A stretch of 64,000 bases of DNA. Source: CALLCD01 sp039196965 (GTDB taxonomy: Bacteria > Pseudomonadota > Alphaproteobacteria > Caulobacterales > Hyphomonadaceae). The stretch covers positions 16,364 to 80,363 of the forward strand of contig JBCCUK010000020.1 in assembly GCA_039196965.1 (NCBI GenBank), in the 5' to 3' direction. The notes beneath the pieces are model-generated. The model had not been told where the DNA came from. It saw nothing but the letters and a program-made list of their open reading frames with translations, and ran no database searches. Below are positions 52,067 through 60,591 of the stretch, one piece after another (position 1 is the first letter of the stretch; every line of letters starts with the position of its first letter). The position numbers and the translations under genes were made by a program.

Positions 52067-52740
52067 CTTGTGGGAATCCACTCGCCACCCTCGCTGTATT
52101 GGCAGACCTCGATTGGTTGGCGGGAATTTGTTCCGTCAGGCAACTCCGTCGTTTGGAAAACAGTCTGGCATTGAGGTTCGAACACGCCTTGAGGCAGGCT
52201 GCTAGGGCCGCCTGACAGGTTTCCTCTCTGCTGGGTATTCACCGGCGGGTTTTGCGTTCTGATAACAGGTCTACCGCCAAACGGATCTCCGTATCTTACC
52301 GCATTTAAATCAATCGGACCGTCTGCAACGATATGGGTTGTATGATGGGTCTGAACGCCCTGAAGAGGTCGGGCAAACGGATCACCGAAACGCTGAGAGG
52401 GAGTGGCAATAACCGACGGGCAGGGGCGTGTGTTCTGAGCGGCGACCTGATTGCCGATAAGCCCACCTGCAAGAGCGCCAAGAGCTATACCTAGGCCTTG
52501 ATTGCCCCGCCGCGTTACAAAGCGCCCACGTCGGAAGCCTCGACCATAGAAACCGCGGCGACCAATGAATACGTCCCGACGGATGTTATTCGCAATAACG
52601 CCGCCGGCCGTTCCGCCAACAATTGCACCTATTGCCGTGCCTGCAATGCGGTTGTCCGGTCCGCAGTTTATGACCTGTGCGTTAGCCTTGGGTAAGGATA
52701 AGGCTGCCAAAATGGTTGTGGCTAGGACAAGTTTACGCAT
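52063..52740 (-). CDS. Exported glycine-zipper protein
   Basis: About 225 residues with a signal peptide (ending PKANA). Two glycine-zipper segments, GTAIGAIVGGTAGGVIANN and GLGIALGALAGGLIGNQVA, flank a basic, glycine-arginine-rich stretch (GFYGRGFRRGRFVTRR). Such zippers occur in outer-membrane or envelope proteins of the Rick-17kDa/OmpA-like group. The C-terminal half is proline- and asparagine-rich and ends with a short conserved-looking cysteine region (CQTVFQTTELPDG, EVCQYSEGGEW). Start chosen at the ATG at 52740, with GGAGG 5 bases upstream. Confidence 0.75.
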   Translation of the reverse strand: MRKLVLATTILAALSLPKANAQVINCGPDNRIAGTAIGAIVGGTAGGVIANNIRRDVFIGRRGFYGRGFRRGRFVTRRGNQGLGIALGALAGGLIGNQVAAQNTRPCPSVIATPSQRFGDPFARPLQGVQTHHTTHIVADGPIDLNAVRYGDPFGGRPVIRTQNPPVNTQQRGNLSGGPSSLPQGVFEPQCQTVFQTTELPDGTNSRQPIEVCQYSEGGEWIPTS

Positions 52741-52843
52741 GCGAGCCTCCATGAAAGGTGCATAATCTCAATTCTCCTATCCAATTTGACAATTGGAACC
52801 TGAACGGTAGCTGAAGACAGCCGACATTCGATCAGGTGAAAAT

Positions 52844-53518
52844 TTGCATGCCATGACAGCGACAACTGCCAATACGTATAAGCCACCTGATGTGAAGCCA
52901 ATCGCCATCCACTATGTGGACAAACATCTGGCAATTGTGGAAAAGCCTGCCGGATTGTTATCGGTGCCGGGGCGCGGCCCGGAGAAGGTGGACTGCCTGA
53001 TGACGCGCGTACAAATTCCACTCCCCGATGCCTTAACTGTTCATCGGCTCGATATGGAAACATCGGGTCTGATGATTGTTGCCATGACGAAGGATGCTCA
53101 GCGGCGGCTGTCCAAGTGTTTCGAGGAAAGAAAGATCACCAAATCATATGAGGCCGTTGTACATCGTGAGATCGATGAAGCCTCAGGCACAATCGATCTT
53201 CCGCTGCGGGCTGACTGGCCAAGACGCCCGCGCCAAATGGTAGATCGTCAGCAGGGTAAGTCCGCGATCACTCATTGGAAGCGAGTATCCGTATCATCTG
53301 GGAAAAGCCGCTTGCACCTGAGACCCATCACCGGGCGCAGCCATCAATTACGGGTCCACCTGAACACTATTGGCCACCCAATCCTCGGTGATACGCTTTA
53401 TGGCTGCGATAGCAGTAGGACTGCCTCATTGCGGCTTATGCTTCATGCATCGAAGCTTTTCTTCCATCACCCATTCACTGCTAAACCCATACGTGTTGTC
53501 TCTGCCTCCCCTTTTTGA
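52844..53518 (+). CDS. RluA family pseudouridine synthase
   Basis: A 224-residue synthase without an S4 domain. The catalytic aspartate lies in HRLDMETSGLMI; KSYEAVV, RPITGRSHQLRVHL and HPILGDTLYG complete the RluA fold. It isomerises uridine in rRNA or tRNA; the size suggests RluA-like 23S rRNA/tRNA specificity, which cannot be settled from sequence. Its stop overlaps a possible TTG start of the next gene. Confidence 0.92.
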   Translation: MHAMTATTANTYKPPDVKPIAIHYVDKHLAIVEKPAGLLSVPGRGPEKVDCLMTRVQIPLPDALTVHRLDMETSGLMIVAMTKDAQRRLSKCFEERKITKSYEAVVHREIDEASGTIDLPLRADWPRRPRQMVDRQQGKSAITHWKRVSVSSGKSRLHLRPITGRSHQLRVHLNTIGHPILGDTLYGCDSSRTASLRLMLHASKLFFHHPFTAKPIRVVSASPF

Positions 53519-53553
53519 CTGGACGTATCCTGACAGCTTACCATGTTTCCACA

Positions 53554-54624
53554 ATGGGAATGTTGAATGAAACTGAATTGGCCTTCGGACGCGCGCGCTA
53601 TGCGGTTGCTCAAGGGCTGCGTTCGGCTTGGTATGGTGCGCACTATTTGGCGGCGTTGCGTATGGGAAGTGGTTATGTGAGGCCGGGGGAAGCTCCTTTC
53701 AAAGCGCAATCCGGACCGCTGGACACCCGGGCCCTAAGAAAGGCGTTTCTTGATCTTTTCGCCTATGACCGCTCCAATGTGGAGGCAGGTCTCTATCCTC
53801 CACCGAGTGATGTGCGTTTGCGGGATCTTTCGCGGGCCATTCAGTCATCACGGGCCTTTCTTAAAGATGTACCAGATGTGGATTCACGCCGAAATGACCG
53901 GCGAGGTAATGAGGTCAACAAATCGAACTCGATCAATACCGAACGATATCCTAGTTACTATAAACAGAATTTCCATTACCAATCAGATGGCTGGCTATCC
54001 GATGACAGTGCAAGAATATATGATATGCAGGTTGAAACCCTGTTCACAGGTGCCGCCGACGCTATGCGGCGCGCGGCGTTAGCCGAGATCGCACGAGAGA
54101 TCGCCGGTCGCGACCAAAGATCTGTGAGTTTGCTGGATTTGGCTTGCGGCACGGGGAGGTTTCTAGCTCAGACAATGCGAGCTTTCCCTCGACTCCAGGC
54201 ATCAGGTATCGAGCTATCACCTAATTATGCCGAGCGGGCCAGGCAAGTAGTCTCTAAATGGCATCACCTGGAGATAATTGAGGGTGCGGCAGAGACTATG
54301 CCGCTCGACGATAACAGTCAGGATATTATCGTTTCGGTCTACCTTTTTCATGAACTACCTCCGCGCATAAGGCCACTGGTTTTTCAAGAGATTTCCCGCG
54401 TGCTGAAAAGTGGTGGTGTTTTTGTTTTCGCTGACAGCTTGCAGCTGGGAGATACCGAGGGGCTTGATGCAATTCTGGAGTATTTTCCCGAAGGATTTCA
54501 TGAGCCCTACTATAAAGGGTATTTGAGTGCAGATTTGGAATCCGAAATGAAAGAGGCGAGCCTCACCCTAGAACGGACAAAGTTCGCCTTCTTAACCAAG
54601 ATCCAGGTCTTCCGTAACGCCTAG
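53554..54624 (+). CDS. Class I SAM-dependent methyltransferase
   Basis: About 356 residues. The SAM-binding motif I is LLDLACGTGRFL near residue 195, followed by SGIELSPNYAERARQV and the motif-IV strand QDIIVSVYLFHELPP. The first 150 residues are unlike any family I know. The start is uncertain: a TTG at 53515 overlaps the rluA-like stop, and ATG codons lie at 53554 and 53560. It overlaps the convergent H-NS-like gene by 4 bp. The acceptor substrate is unknown. Confidence 0.82.
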   Translation: MGMLNETELAFGRARYAVAQGLRSAWYGAHYLAALRMGSGYVRPGEAPFKAQSGPLDTRALRKAFLDLFAYDRSNVEAGLYPPPSDVRLRDLSRAIQSSRAFLKDVPDVDSRRNDRRGNEVNKSNSINTERYPSYYKQNFHYQSDGWLSDDSARIYDMQVETLFTGAADAMRRAALAEIAREIAGRDQRSVSLLDLACGTGRFLAQTMRAFPRLQASGIELSPNYAERARQVVSKWHHLEIIEGAAETMPLDDNSQDIIVSVYLFHELPPRIRPLVFQEISRVLKSGGVFVFADSLQLGDTEGLDAILEYFPEGFHEPYYKGYLSADLESEMKEASLTLERTKFAFLTKIQVFRNA

Positions 54625-55022
54625 GACTTTACTGCAAAATCGTCGCGGCTACCGCCTTTGGCTTCATGTTCTTTTATCCAGAGTGGTGTCAGTCCGCGAC
54701 CGGTCCAGGACTTTCCGCTCGCCTTATCTACGAATTTAGGTTCGACGCGTGTGCCCTTTTTAGGGCCGCGCTTTCCAGCCGCTGCCTTCGCTTTTGTGGC
54801 GCGCTTTGGAGATTTTGCTTCCTTGGTAGCCTGCGGTTTGGGAGAGGCCGCAGCTGCCGCTTTTGGCTGCGCACCGACATAGCCTTTCAATTTTTGAAGC
54901 CGGTTTTCCAATTCCGCCACTTCATCAGCTGCCATCGTGGCGACGCGTTCATCGATTTCCGTCCGCAGAGTAAGCATCTCGTCTAGGGACATTTCTTTTA
55001 ATAGCTTTGCCGTGCTTGCCAT
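54621..55022 (-). CDS. H-NS family nucleoid-associated protein
   Basis: A 133-residue protein. An N-terminal helical oligomerisation region (LKEMSLDEMLTLRTEIDERVATM) is joined by a lysine/alanine-rich linker to a C-terminal AT-hook-like domain (GKSWTGRGLTPLWIKEHEAKGG). This is the alphaproteobacterial H-NS-like type, which silences AT-rich DNA. AT-rich sequence and an 8-base-spaced dyad lie directly upstream, consistent with autoregulation. Confidence 0.88.
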   Translation of the reverse strand: MASTAKLLKEMSLDEMLTLRTEIDERVATMAADEVAELENRLQKLKGYVGAQPKAAAAASPKPQATKEAKSPKRATKAKAAAGKRGPKKGTRVEPKFVDKASGKSWTGRGLTPLWIKEHEAKGGSRDDFAVKS

Positions 55023-55112
55023 TCATTTGGTTCCTATAATTGAGTTTGGCTCTCACTCCGAAAGGGCTGGGTAGCGGGGCTTTTAGGAGAGCGATCAGCT
55101 ACATAATCATGT

Positions 55113-55132
55113 TTATGTCTTATGCAACATAA
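55113..55132. promoter_or_regulatory. AT-rich dyad upstream of the H-NS-like gene
   Basis: TTATGT-N8-ACATAA, perfect 6 bp arms, within an AT-rich stretch 91 bp before the H-NS-like start. Candidate binding site of the protein itself or a weak terminator of aroC. Confidence 0.4.
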
Positions 55133-55152
55133 ATTTGCATGAATTAGTTTAT

Positions 55153-56238
55153 TTATCCAACTTGACCGCGGTGCCTAAGCTTTGCATCCGCAAGCACACA
55201 GGCCATCATTGCTTCTGCAACGGGAACGGCTCTGATTCCAACACATGGGTCGTGCCGTCCGCGTGTTTCAATTTGAGTATCCTCTCCAGCCTCATTTATT
55301 GTTTTCGAGGATTTTAAAATGGAGGATGTGGGTTTAATTGAAAGCCGCGCAACGACGGGTTGACCTGTACTTATGCCGCCTGCAATACCGCCGCTATTGT
55401 TTGATAGAAATTGAGGCCCGTCCTGCCCTTTTCTGATTTCATCGGAATTGTCTTCGCCTGTCATATTTACAGTTTTGAAACCTGCCCCAATCTCAACTCC
55501 TTTTGCTGCATTGATTGACATCAATGCAGACGACAGTTCCGCATCAAGTTTACCATATATTGGTGCCCCCCAACCCGCCGGCACCCCGATCGCTTCGACC
55601 TCTACCAAAGCGCCCGCCGATAGTCCGGCCTTTCTAATGTCATCCAAATAGGTTTCCCATATTGGAATGATGCTCGCATCAGTCGTAAAAAATGGATTGC
55701 TCTTTACCAGATTCCAATCTGGCTCCGCATCACTTGCATGCTCGCCAATCTGTATAATTCGACCACGAATAATTATATCGTCACCCAAGATCTTTCTAGC
55801 CACAGAGCCCGCTGCGACTCTGGCTGCGGTTTCGCGTGCGGACGATCTTCCACCACCGCGATAGTCTCGAATTCCATACTTGCTTTGGTAAGCATAATCG
55901 GCGTGGCCGGGGCGGAATTTATCTCGGATTTCTGAATAGTCCCGCGACCTTTGATCAACATTTTCGATTATCAGGGAAATTGGTGTCCCGGTTGTGAGCT
56001 GTTTTGGTGTTCTATCATCCTGGAAGACGCCTGACAGGATTTTCACTTTATCCGGCTCGCGTCTTTGGGTTACGAATCTGGAGGTTCCTGGCTTTCGTCG
56101 GTCGAGGTGAAATTGAATATCTTCCTCAACCAATTCAATCCCGGGGGGACAGCCATCAATAACACACCCTATGGCAGGTCCGTGACTTTCGCCCCAAGTT
56201 GTGACGCGCAAGAGGTGACCGAACGTATTGTGTGACAT
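55153..56238 (-). CDS. aroC: Chorismate synthase
   Basis: A 361-residue FMN-dependent lyase, last step of the shikimate pathway. All three signatures are seen: GESHGPAIGCVIDGCPPG, GGGRSSARETAARVAAGSVARK and RGRHDPCVGIRAVPVAEAMMACVLAD. Length is normal. By eye the gene is more A+T-rich, with more ATT/ATA codons, than most neighbours. Confidence 0.97.
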   Translation of the reverse strand: MSHNTFGHLLRVTTWGESHGPAIGCVIDGCPPGIELVEEDIQFHLDRRKPGTSRFVTQRREPDKVKILSGVFQDDRTPKQLTTGTPISLIIENVDQRSRDYSEIRDKFRPGHADYAYQSKYGIRDYRGGGRSSARETAARVAAGSVARKILGDDIIIRGRIIQIGEHASDAEPDWNLVKSNPFFTTDASIIPIWETYLDDIRKAGLSAGALVEVEAIGVPAGWGAPIYGKLDAELSSALMSINAAKGVEIGAGFKTVNMTGEDNSDEIRKGQDGPQFLSNNSGGIAGGISTGQPVVARLSIKPTSSILKSSKTINEAGEDTQIETRGRHDPCVGIRAVPVAEAMMACVLADAKLRHRGQVG

Positions 56239-56376
56239 AAAATGACCTTTCGTGGCCGTTCCTTAGAAGCATTTCATTTAAAACAAAAGATGTTAGCTTG
56301 TGGGAGCTAACGTCTTTTCGTCGCAGCGATCTGCGAATGGGTAGAAATCCCGAACAGATTATTCTATCTCGCAGGC

Positions 56377-57036
56377 ATGTCTGAAAATACCGTCATACCG
56401 CCAACACCTTCCGATACAGAATACAGCGAAGAAGACCAGCGGAGCCTTATTCCACCAGTCATCGATCCAATACAATTATTCACACGGTGGTTGGCTGATG
56501 CGTCTGATAGTGAGCCGAATGATCCGAATGCGATGTCGCTGGCCACGGTTGACGAGCATGGTTTTCCTGATGTTCGCATCATATTGCTGAAAGATATCAG
56601 CGAGGGCGGGTTTAGTTTCTATACGCATGAAACCAGTGTAAAAGGACAACATCTGATTGACCGAAAAGTGGGGGCTTTGTGTTTTCACTGGAAATCCCTC
56701 CGTCGGCAAGTTCGTGTCAGAGGTGATGTAACACGCGTGACCGATACCGAAGCTGATGCCTACTTTGCCATGCGTGCCCGTATCAGTCAGCTTGGCGCTT
56801 GGGCGAGCGATCAATCCAACAGGCTTGAAGATCGAACACTTCTTCAATCGAAGCTGGAAGACGTAACCAAAAAGTTTGAAAATATGGAAGATATCCCCCG
56901 CCCACCGACGTGGGGAGGGTTTCTTCTTGTCCCAAGACAGATCGAGTTTTGGCAGGATCAGCCCTATCGACTGCATGATCGTGTACTTTACTCGAAGTCT
57001 AATGATGTTTGGGATAATTCCAGGCTGTATCCATAG
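56377..57036 (+). CDS. pdxH: Pyridoxamine 5'-phosphate oxidase
   Basis: A 219-residue FMN oxidase producing pyridoxal phosphate. FMN- and PLP-binding blocks are RIILLKDISEGGFSFYTHE, ALCFHWKSLRRQVRVRG and SQLGAWASDQS, and the C-terminal RLHDRVLYSK ends in NSRLYP in place of the usual RLAP. Intact otherwise. It is divergent from aroC and has its own terminator. Confidence 0.95.
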   Translation: MSENTVIPPTPSDTEYSEEDQRSLIPPVIDPIQLFTRWLADASDSEPNDPNAMSLATVDEHGFPDVRIILLKDISEGGFSFYTHETSVKGQHLIDRKVGALCFHWKSLRRQVRVRGDVTRVTDTEADAYFAMRARISQLGAWASDQSNRLEDRTLLQSKLEDVTKKFENMEDIPRPPTWGGFLLVPRQIEFWQDQPYRLHDRVLYSKSNDVWDNSRLYP

Positions 57037-57126
57037 CCAAACGTTTCCCACTTTAGCATTACGCTTATGTGGGACGACTAAGCCTTCGCAAAAACTCTCC
57101 CAGGCCTCAGGCGGAAAATGTAACGC

Positions 57127-57154
57127 ACCGGTTTTGCATTAGCCGGTCTTTTTT
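57127..57154 (+). terminator. Terminator after pdxH
   Basis: ACCGG pairs with CCGGT around an 11-base loop, followed by CTTTTTT. Short stem, good T-run, 91 bp after the pdxH stop. Confidence 0.65.
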
Positions 57155-57585
57155 AATACGACTTGCCAATAATCGGCTGGCTACCATGACTAGGAATACT
57201 CGACGTCTTTAACTTAAAGAACTCCATATTCTCATAGTATCGAGACTCTAAAATCATGTTCTTTAGCCACTATTTTTCTGACTAATTATATTGCCGTACC
57301 GATCGCTAGGGTTGTTGAGGGAAATTTGGCAATACGTGCAGGTTTTCCCGCGATGCCGGTAGGTATTTGAGAGGTGGTTGTCGGCTCTCAGGTGTCACAT
57401 TATTGCAAAAAAAGTGAAGCAAAAATTTCATCTAAAGCATTGTTTTGTTTCGTTTAAAAAGTGTCATGAAGCTGTGCAATAAACCGGGTCGCGGGGAGGG
57501 CGTGACTCGGCGTTTTAGGCAGGAGATTGCGTCTACCTGACATAAATTTCTCATCCCAATCTCACGCGAGGGGGCTTCTAAACTG
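57155..57585. other. Long leader region before the duplicated-module lipoprotein
   Basis: About 430 bp without a convincing gene. A 24-codon frame (57466-57540) lacks a good ribosome-binding site. The stretch 57400-57465 is AT-rich. No riboswitch was recognised. Confidence 0.45.
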
Positions 57586-60507
57586 ATGACGTTCAAGAAA
57601 ACTATGCGTTGGGCCGCATTAGCCAGTGTTGCTTCAGTAGCACTCGCTGCATGTTCTGATACAACAATCGCGACACCCGGTACGCCGCAAATTCCGGCTC
57701 CTCCGCCAACAGCTCCACCGCCACCCCCGCCACCTCCTCCGCCATCTGGCGCTGGCTTTGCAGCTAGATCTACCGCACCGGCTTCTGCTGCAGACTGTGC
57801 GGCGGGTACTAGCTTCATAGCTGATGTGACGCTTACAGATGGTCAAACATCCAATTTCTGCTCTCTAACACCCTTTGGTGGCGGCACGATTACCGGAACG
57901 GTTAATATCCCCTTCAGTGCAGATCCCTTGCTCATTTCAGGAACTGTGTTCATTGGAGATGCTGCAGGAGCTTCGGCAAGCGTGACATTCGCCGCTGGGC
58001 AGGAATTTGTGAGCGCAAGCCAGGCAGGTGTTGTCGATTTGGTTGTTGTTTCCCGCGGTTCTCAGCTGACCGCCGTAGGTACGGCATCCAATCCGATTGT
58101 TTTTACTTCAATGCAGGATTTTGTTGATGATGAATTGCCGAACGGCACGAGTGGAGTTGGCGATTGGGGTGGGCTTGCCATCAACGGTGCGGCACCTCTA
58201 AACGAATGTACCGTCGACAACACAGCCACACCTGGAACCGATGGTTGTGAGCAAAACGGCGAGGGCGGTTCCGGTGTGTTCGGCGGTGGCAATCCTACCG
58301 ATGACTCCGGTGATTATGCCTTCATACGGGTTCAACATGCGGGCTTCCTGTTCAATGATGAAGACGAATTGAATGGCATCGCTCTGCAGGGCGTTGGCAA
58401 TGGTACGCGTTTTGAGAACATTCAGGTCCACCTTGGCAATGATGACGGCTTCGAATGGTTTGGTGGTACCGTGAACGCCCGAAATCTTATTGTTACCGGT
58501 GCTGAAGATGACTCTCTTGACTGGACCGATGGTTGGGTCGGCAACCTTCAATTCGCGCTCGTCGTTCAAAACCCGGGCGATGATAATGGCATCGAAGGGG
58601 ACAATAACGGCAATTCCGATATCCCCATGGCTGCCGATCTTCTGCCCAGATCCAACCCGAACATCTCAAATATTACTTTCATCGGTGGTGGAACAACTAC
58701 CTCTGGTGAAGGTATCCTCTTCCGGGACGGGTCCGACGCCACATTGGTAAATGCGATCATCACGAACTTCTCGCAAGGCTTCGAATTTGACGAGGATACA
58801 GCACTCGCTACACCAACTGTTGATGGAAGCATTGTTGCTGGCAACGGTGTTGATTTGGTTGATAGCCAAGCCATTTTTGCTGCAGGAACCGGTAATGTAG
58901 AGGGCGGCGGTACGTCGCTCGACGGCGTACTCCCGGGGCCAGCTGAGCTTGCGGCCAATGCTGGTGCGATCGACCCCACGACGCTGGACCCATCTTTCTT
59001 CACGGCTGGTCAATTTGTTGGTGCTTTCAGCCCGGGCGACACTGCTGACAACAACTTCACCACAGGTTGGGCGATCGCTATTCCTGGTGCTGAGGATCCA
59101 GGTTGCCCTGCAGGCACAACTGAGGACGCAGCGGATGCGCCATCTGCTTTTCCAGGCCGTTCTGAAGACGCGACATGCGTAATCAATACCCCGGTATCGG
59201 GTGAAGTGACCCTCACCGCTGGTAATCTGTATCGCCTGGACGGTTCCGTCTTCGTCGGCGCAGATGCTGGCTCTGATCCGGAAAACCCCACGCCAACAGC
59301 AGCGACGGGCACCCTGACAGTTGAGCCTGGTGTAACAATCTTTGGGAACGGGGCTGCAGGGCAGGTTGACTTGTTGACGGTTTCCAGGGGATCTCAGATT
59401 TTCGTCAATGGCTCCTCTGCAGCACCTGTTGTGCTAACGAGCCGGGCCGACCTCGAAAATGGCGGAGACGTTCGGGCTGGTGTCACTGGAGAAATCGGTG
59501 GCCTCGCGATCAATGGCCGTGCGCCCGTCAACGAGTGTACAATCGATGCAACGGCGATTCCCGGTTCGGTGGATTGTGAGCAGAACGGAGAAGGTGGATC
59601 CGGTCTCTTCGGCGGTGCTACGCTCGACGATAATTCCGGTGTATTGAACTTCTTGCAAATTCGCTACGCGGGCTTCCTTTTCAATGATGAGGACGAGTTG
59701 AACGGGTTGGCACTTCAAGGTGTCGGTAGCGGTACTGAGATCGATTTCATTCAGATCCTGAACGGTAACGATGATGGCGTTGAATGGTTTGGGGGAACGG
59801 CTAGTGCTAGCCACATCGTTGTGACAGGCGCGGAGGATGACTCTCTAGATTGGACTGACGGTTGGACCGGTACAGCTCAATACGTAATCGTTATTCAGAA
59901 CCCCGGCGATGACAACGGTATCGAGGCTGACAATAACGGCAATTCCGATATTCCGGATGCTGCAAACCTCCTTCCAAGATCACGCCCTGTGGTCGCCAAC
60001 CTGACCCTGATTGGCGGAGGTGATACGACGTCGGGCGAGGGTATTCTGCTTCGCGATGGCGGTGATGGCGCAGTCGTGAATGCGATTGTAACGGGGTTCG
60101 GCCAGGGGCTTGAGTTTGATAATGACGCGCCACCAGTCGCGCCGACCGTCGACTCGGTTGCTCTATCAGGCAATGGTGAAAACCAGGTGGATACAGACCT
60201 GCTAGACGATGCGAGCGACAATATCCTCGAGTTTGCCAATAACACGCTCGGTGCCATAGCTGGTTTCAGCACGCCGCTCGCTCCCGGGACAAATGAAACT
60301 GCTCCTACAATCGTTGCAGCGAACCCTGTGACGGTCTGCGAAGCTGAGTTCGCTGATATTCCTGCTAATGAAGCGGAAAGTGATCCAGCAGCTGCTCCAT
60401 TCACCGCATTGCCGTCTCCTTGTGATCAGCTCGATCCAGCCGAATATATAGGCGCTCTCGCGGACGAGAATGATCTCTGGTTCGCAGGCTGGACGATCGG
60501 ACTCTAA
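57586..60507 (+). CDS. Large surface lipoprotein with two tandem homologous modules
   Basis: A 973-residue lipoprotein. The signal ends in a lipobox (LAAC, Cys23), followed by a tether with about ten consecutive prolines (residues 36-55). Two modules of about 340 residues follow, offset by about 444 residues: residues 98-430 and 538-880. They share near-identical blocks, among them CEQNGEGGSG, AGFLFNDEDELNG, TGAEDDSLDWTDGW, NPGDDNGIE, DNNGNSDIP and GEGIL. The spacing and Asn/Asp/Gly richness suggest calcium-binding beta-helices. Each module carries a cysteine pair. I recall related proteins beside TonB receptors but no established function. The TonB receptor follows after an 84 bp gap containing a hairpin. 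Confidence 0.8.
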   Translation: MTFKKTMRWAALASVASVALAACSDTTIATPGTPQIPAPPPTAPPPPPPPPPPSGAGFAARSTAPASAADCAAGTSFIADVTLTDGQTSNFCSLTPFGGGTITGTVNIPFSADPLLISGTVFIGDAAGASASVTFAAGQEFVSASQAGVVDLVVVSRGSQLTAVGTASNPIVFTSMQDFVDDELPNGTSGVGDWGGLAINGAAPLNECTVDNTATPGTDGCEQNGEGGSGVFGGGNPTDDSGDYAFIRVQHAGFLFNDEDELNGIALQGVGNGTRFENIQVHLGNDDGFEWFGGTVNARNLIVTGAEDDSLDWTDGWVGNLQFALVVQNPGDDNGIEGDNNGNSDIPMAADLLPRSNPNISNITFIGGGTTTSGEGILFRDGSDATLVNAIITNFSQGFEFDEDTALATPTVDGSIVAGNGVDLVDSQAIFAAGTGNVEGGGTSLDGVLPGPAELAANAGAIDPTTLDPSFFTAGQFVGAFSPGDTADNNFTTGWAIAIPGAEDPGCPAGTTEDAADAPSAFPGRSEDATCVINTPVSGEVTLTAGNLYRLDGSVFVGADAGSDPENPTPTAATGTLTVEPGVTIFGNGAAGQVDLLTVSRGSQIFVNGSSAAPVVLTSRADLENGGDVRAGVTGEIGGLAINGRAPVNECTIDATAIPGSVDCEQNGEGGSGLFGGATLDDNSGVLNFLQIRYAGFLFNDEDELNGLALQGVGSGTEIDFIQILNGNDDGVEWFGGTASASHIVVTGAEDDSLDWTDGWTGTAQYVIVIQNPGDDNGIEADNNGNSDIPDAANLLPRSRPVVANLTLIGGGDTTSGEGILLRDGGDGAVVNAIVTGFGQGLEFDNDAPPVAPTVDSVALSGNGENQVDTDLLDDASDNILEFANNTLGAIAGFSTPLAPGTNETAPTIVAANPVTVCEAEFADIPANEAESDPAAAPFTALPSPCDQLDPAEYIGALADENDLWFAGWTIGL
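57880..58880 (+). repeat. Module 1 of the internal duplication
   Basis: Encodes about residues 98-430 of the lipoprotein. Aligns by eye with 59200-60215, sharing blocks such as FNDEDELNG and EDDSLDWTDGW in the same order. Confidence 0.75.
59200..60215 (+). repeat. Module 2 of the internal duplication
   Basis: Encodes about residues 538-880. It keeps the order of module 1 but differs at many codons, so the duplication is old rather than a recent copy. Confidence 0.75.
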
Positions 60508-60524
60508 GGAAAAATCCCAAATCG

Positions 60525-60558
60525 GCGGGGAGCGCAAAAGCGCGCTCCCCGCTATTTT
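60525..60558 (+). terminator. Strong intergenic hairpin between lipoprotein and TonB receptor
   Basis: GCGGGGAGCGC pairs perfectly with GCGCTCCCCGC around AAAAGC (60525-60552), followed by TATTTTCG. The T-run is short, so it may act as a partial terminator or as a 3' stabiliser of the upstream mRNA. Confidence 0.7.
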
Positions 60559-60591
60559 CGTATCTGGAGGAAGCCTGGAGGGGCTCGGAAA

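Noticed and set aside
57466..57540. A 24-codon leader-peptide frame
   Set aside because: No ribosome-binding site and no attenuator-like structure follow; kept only as a possibility in the findings.
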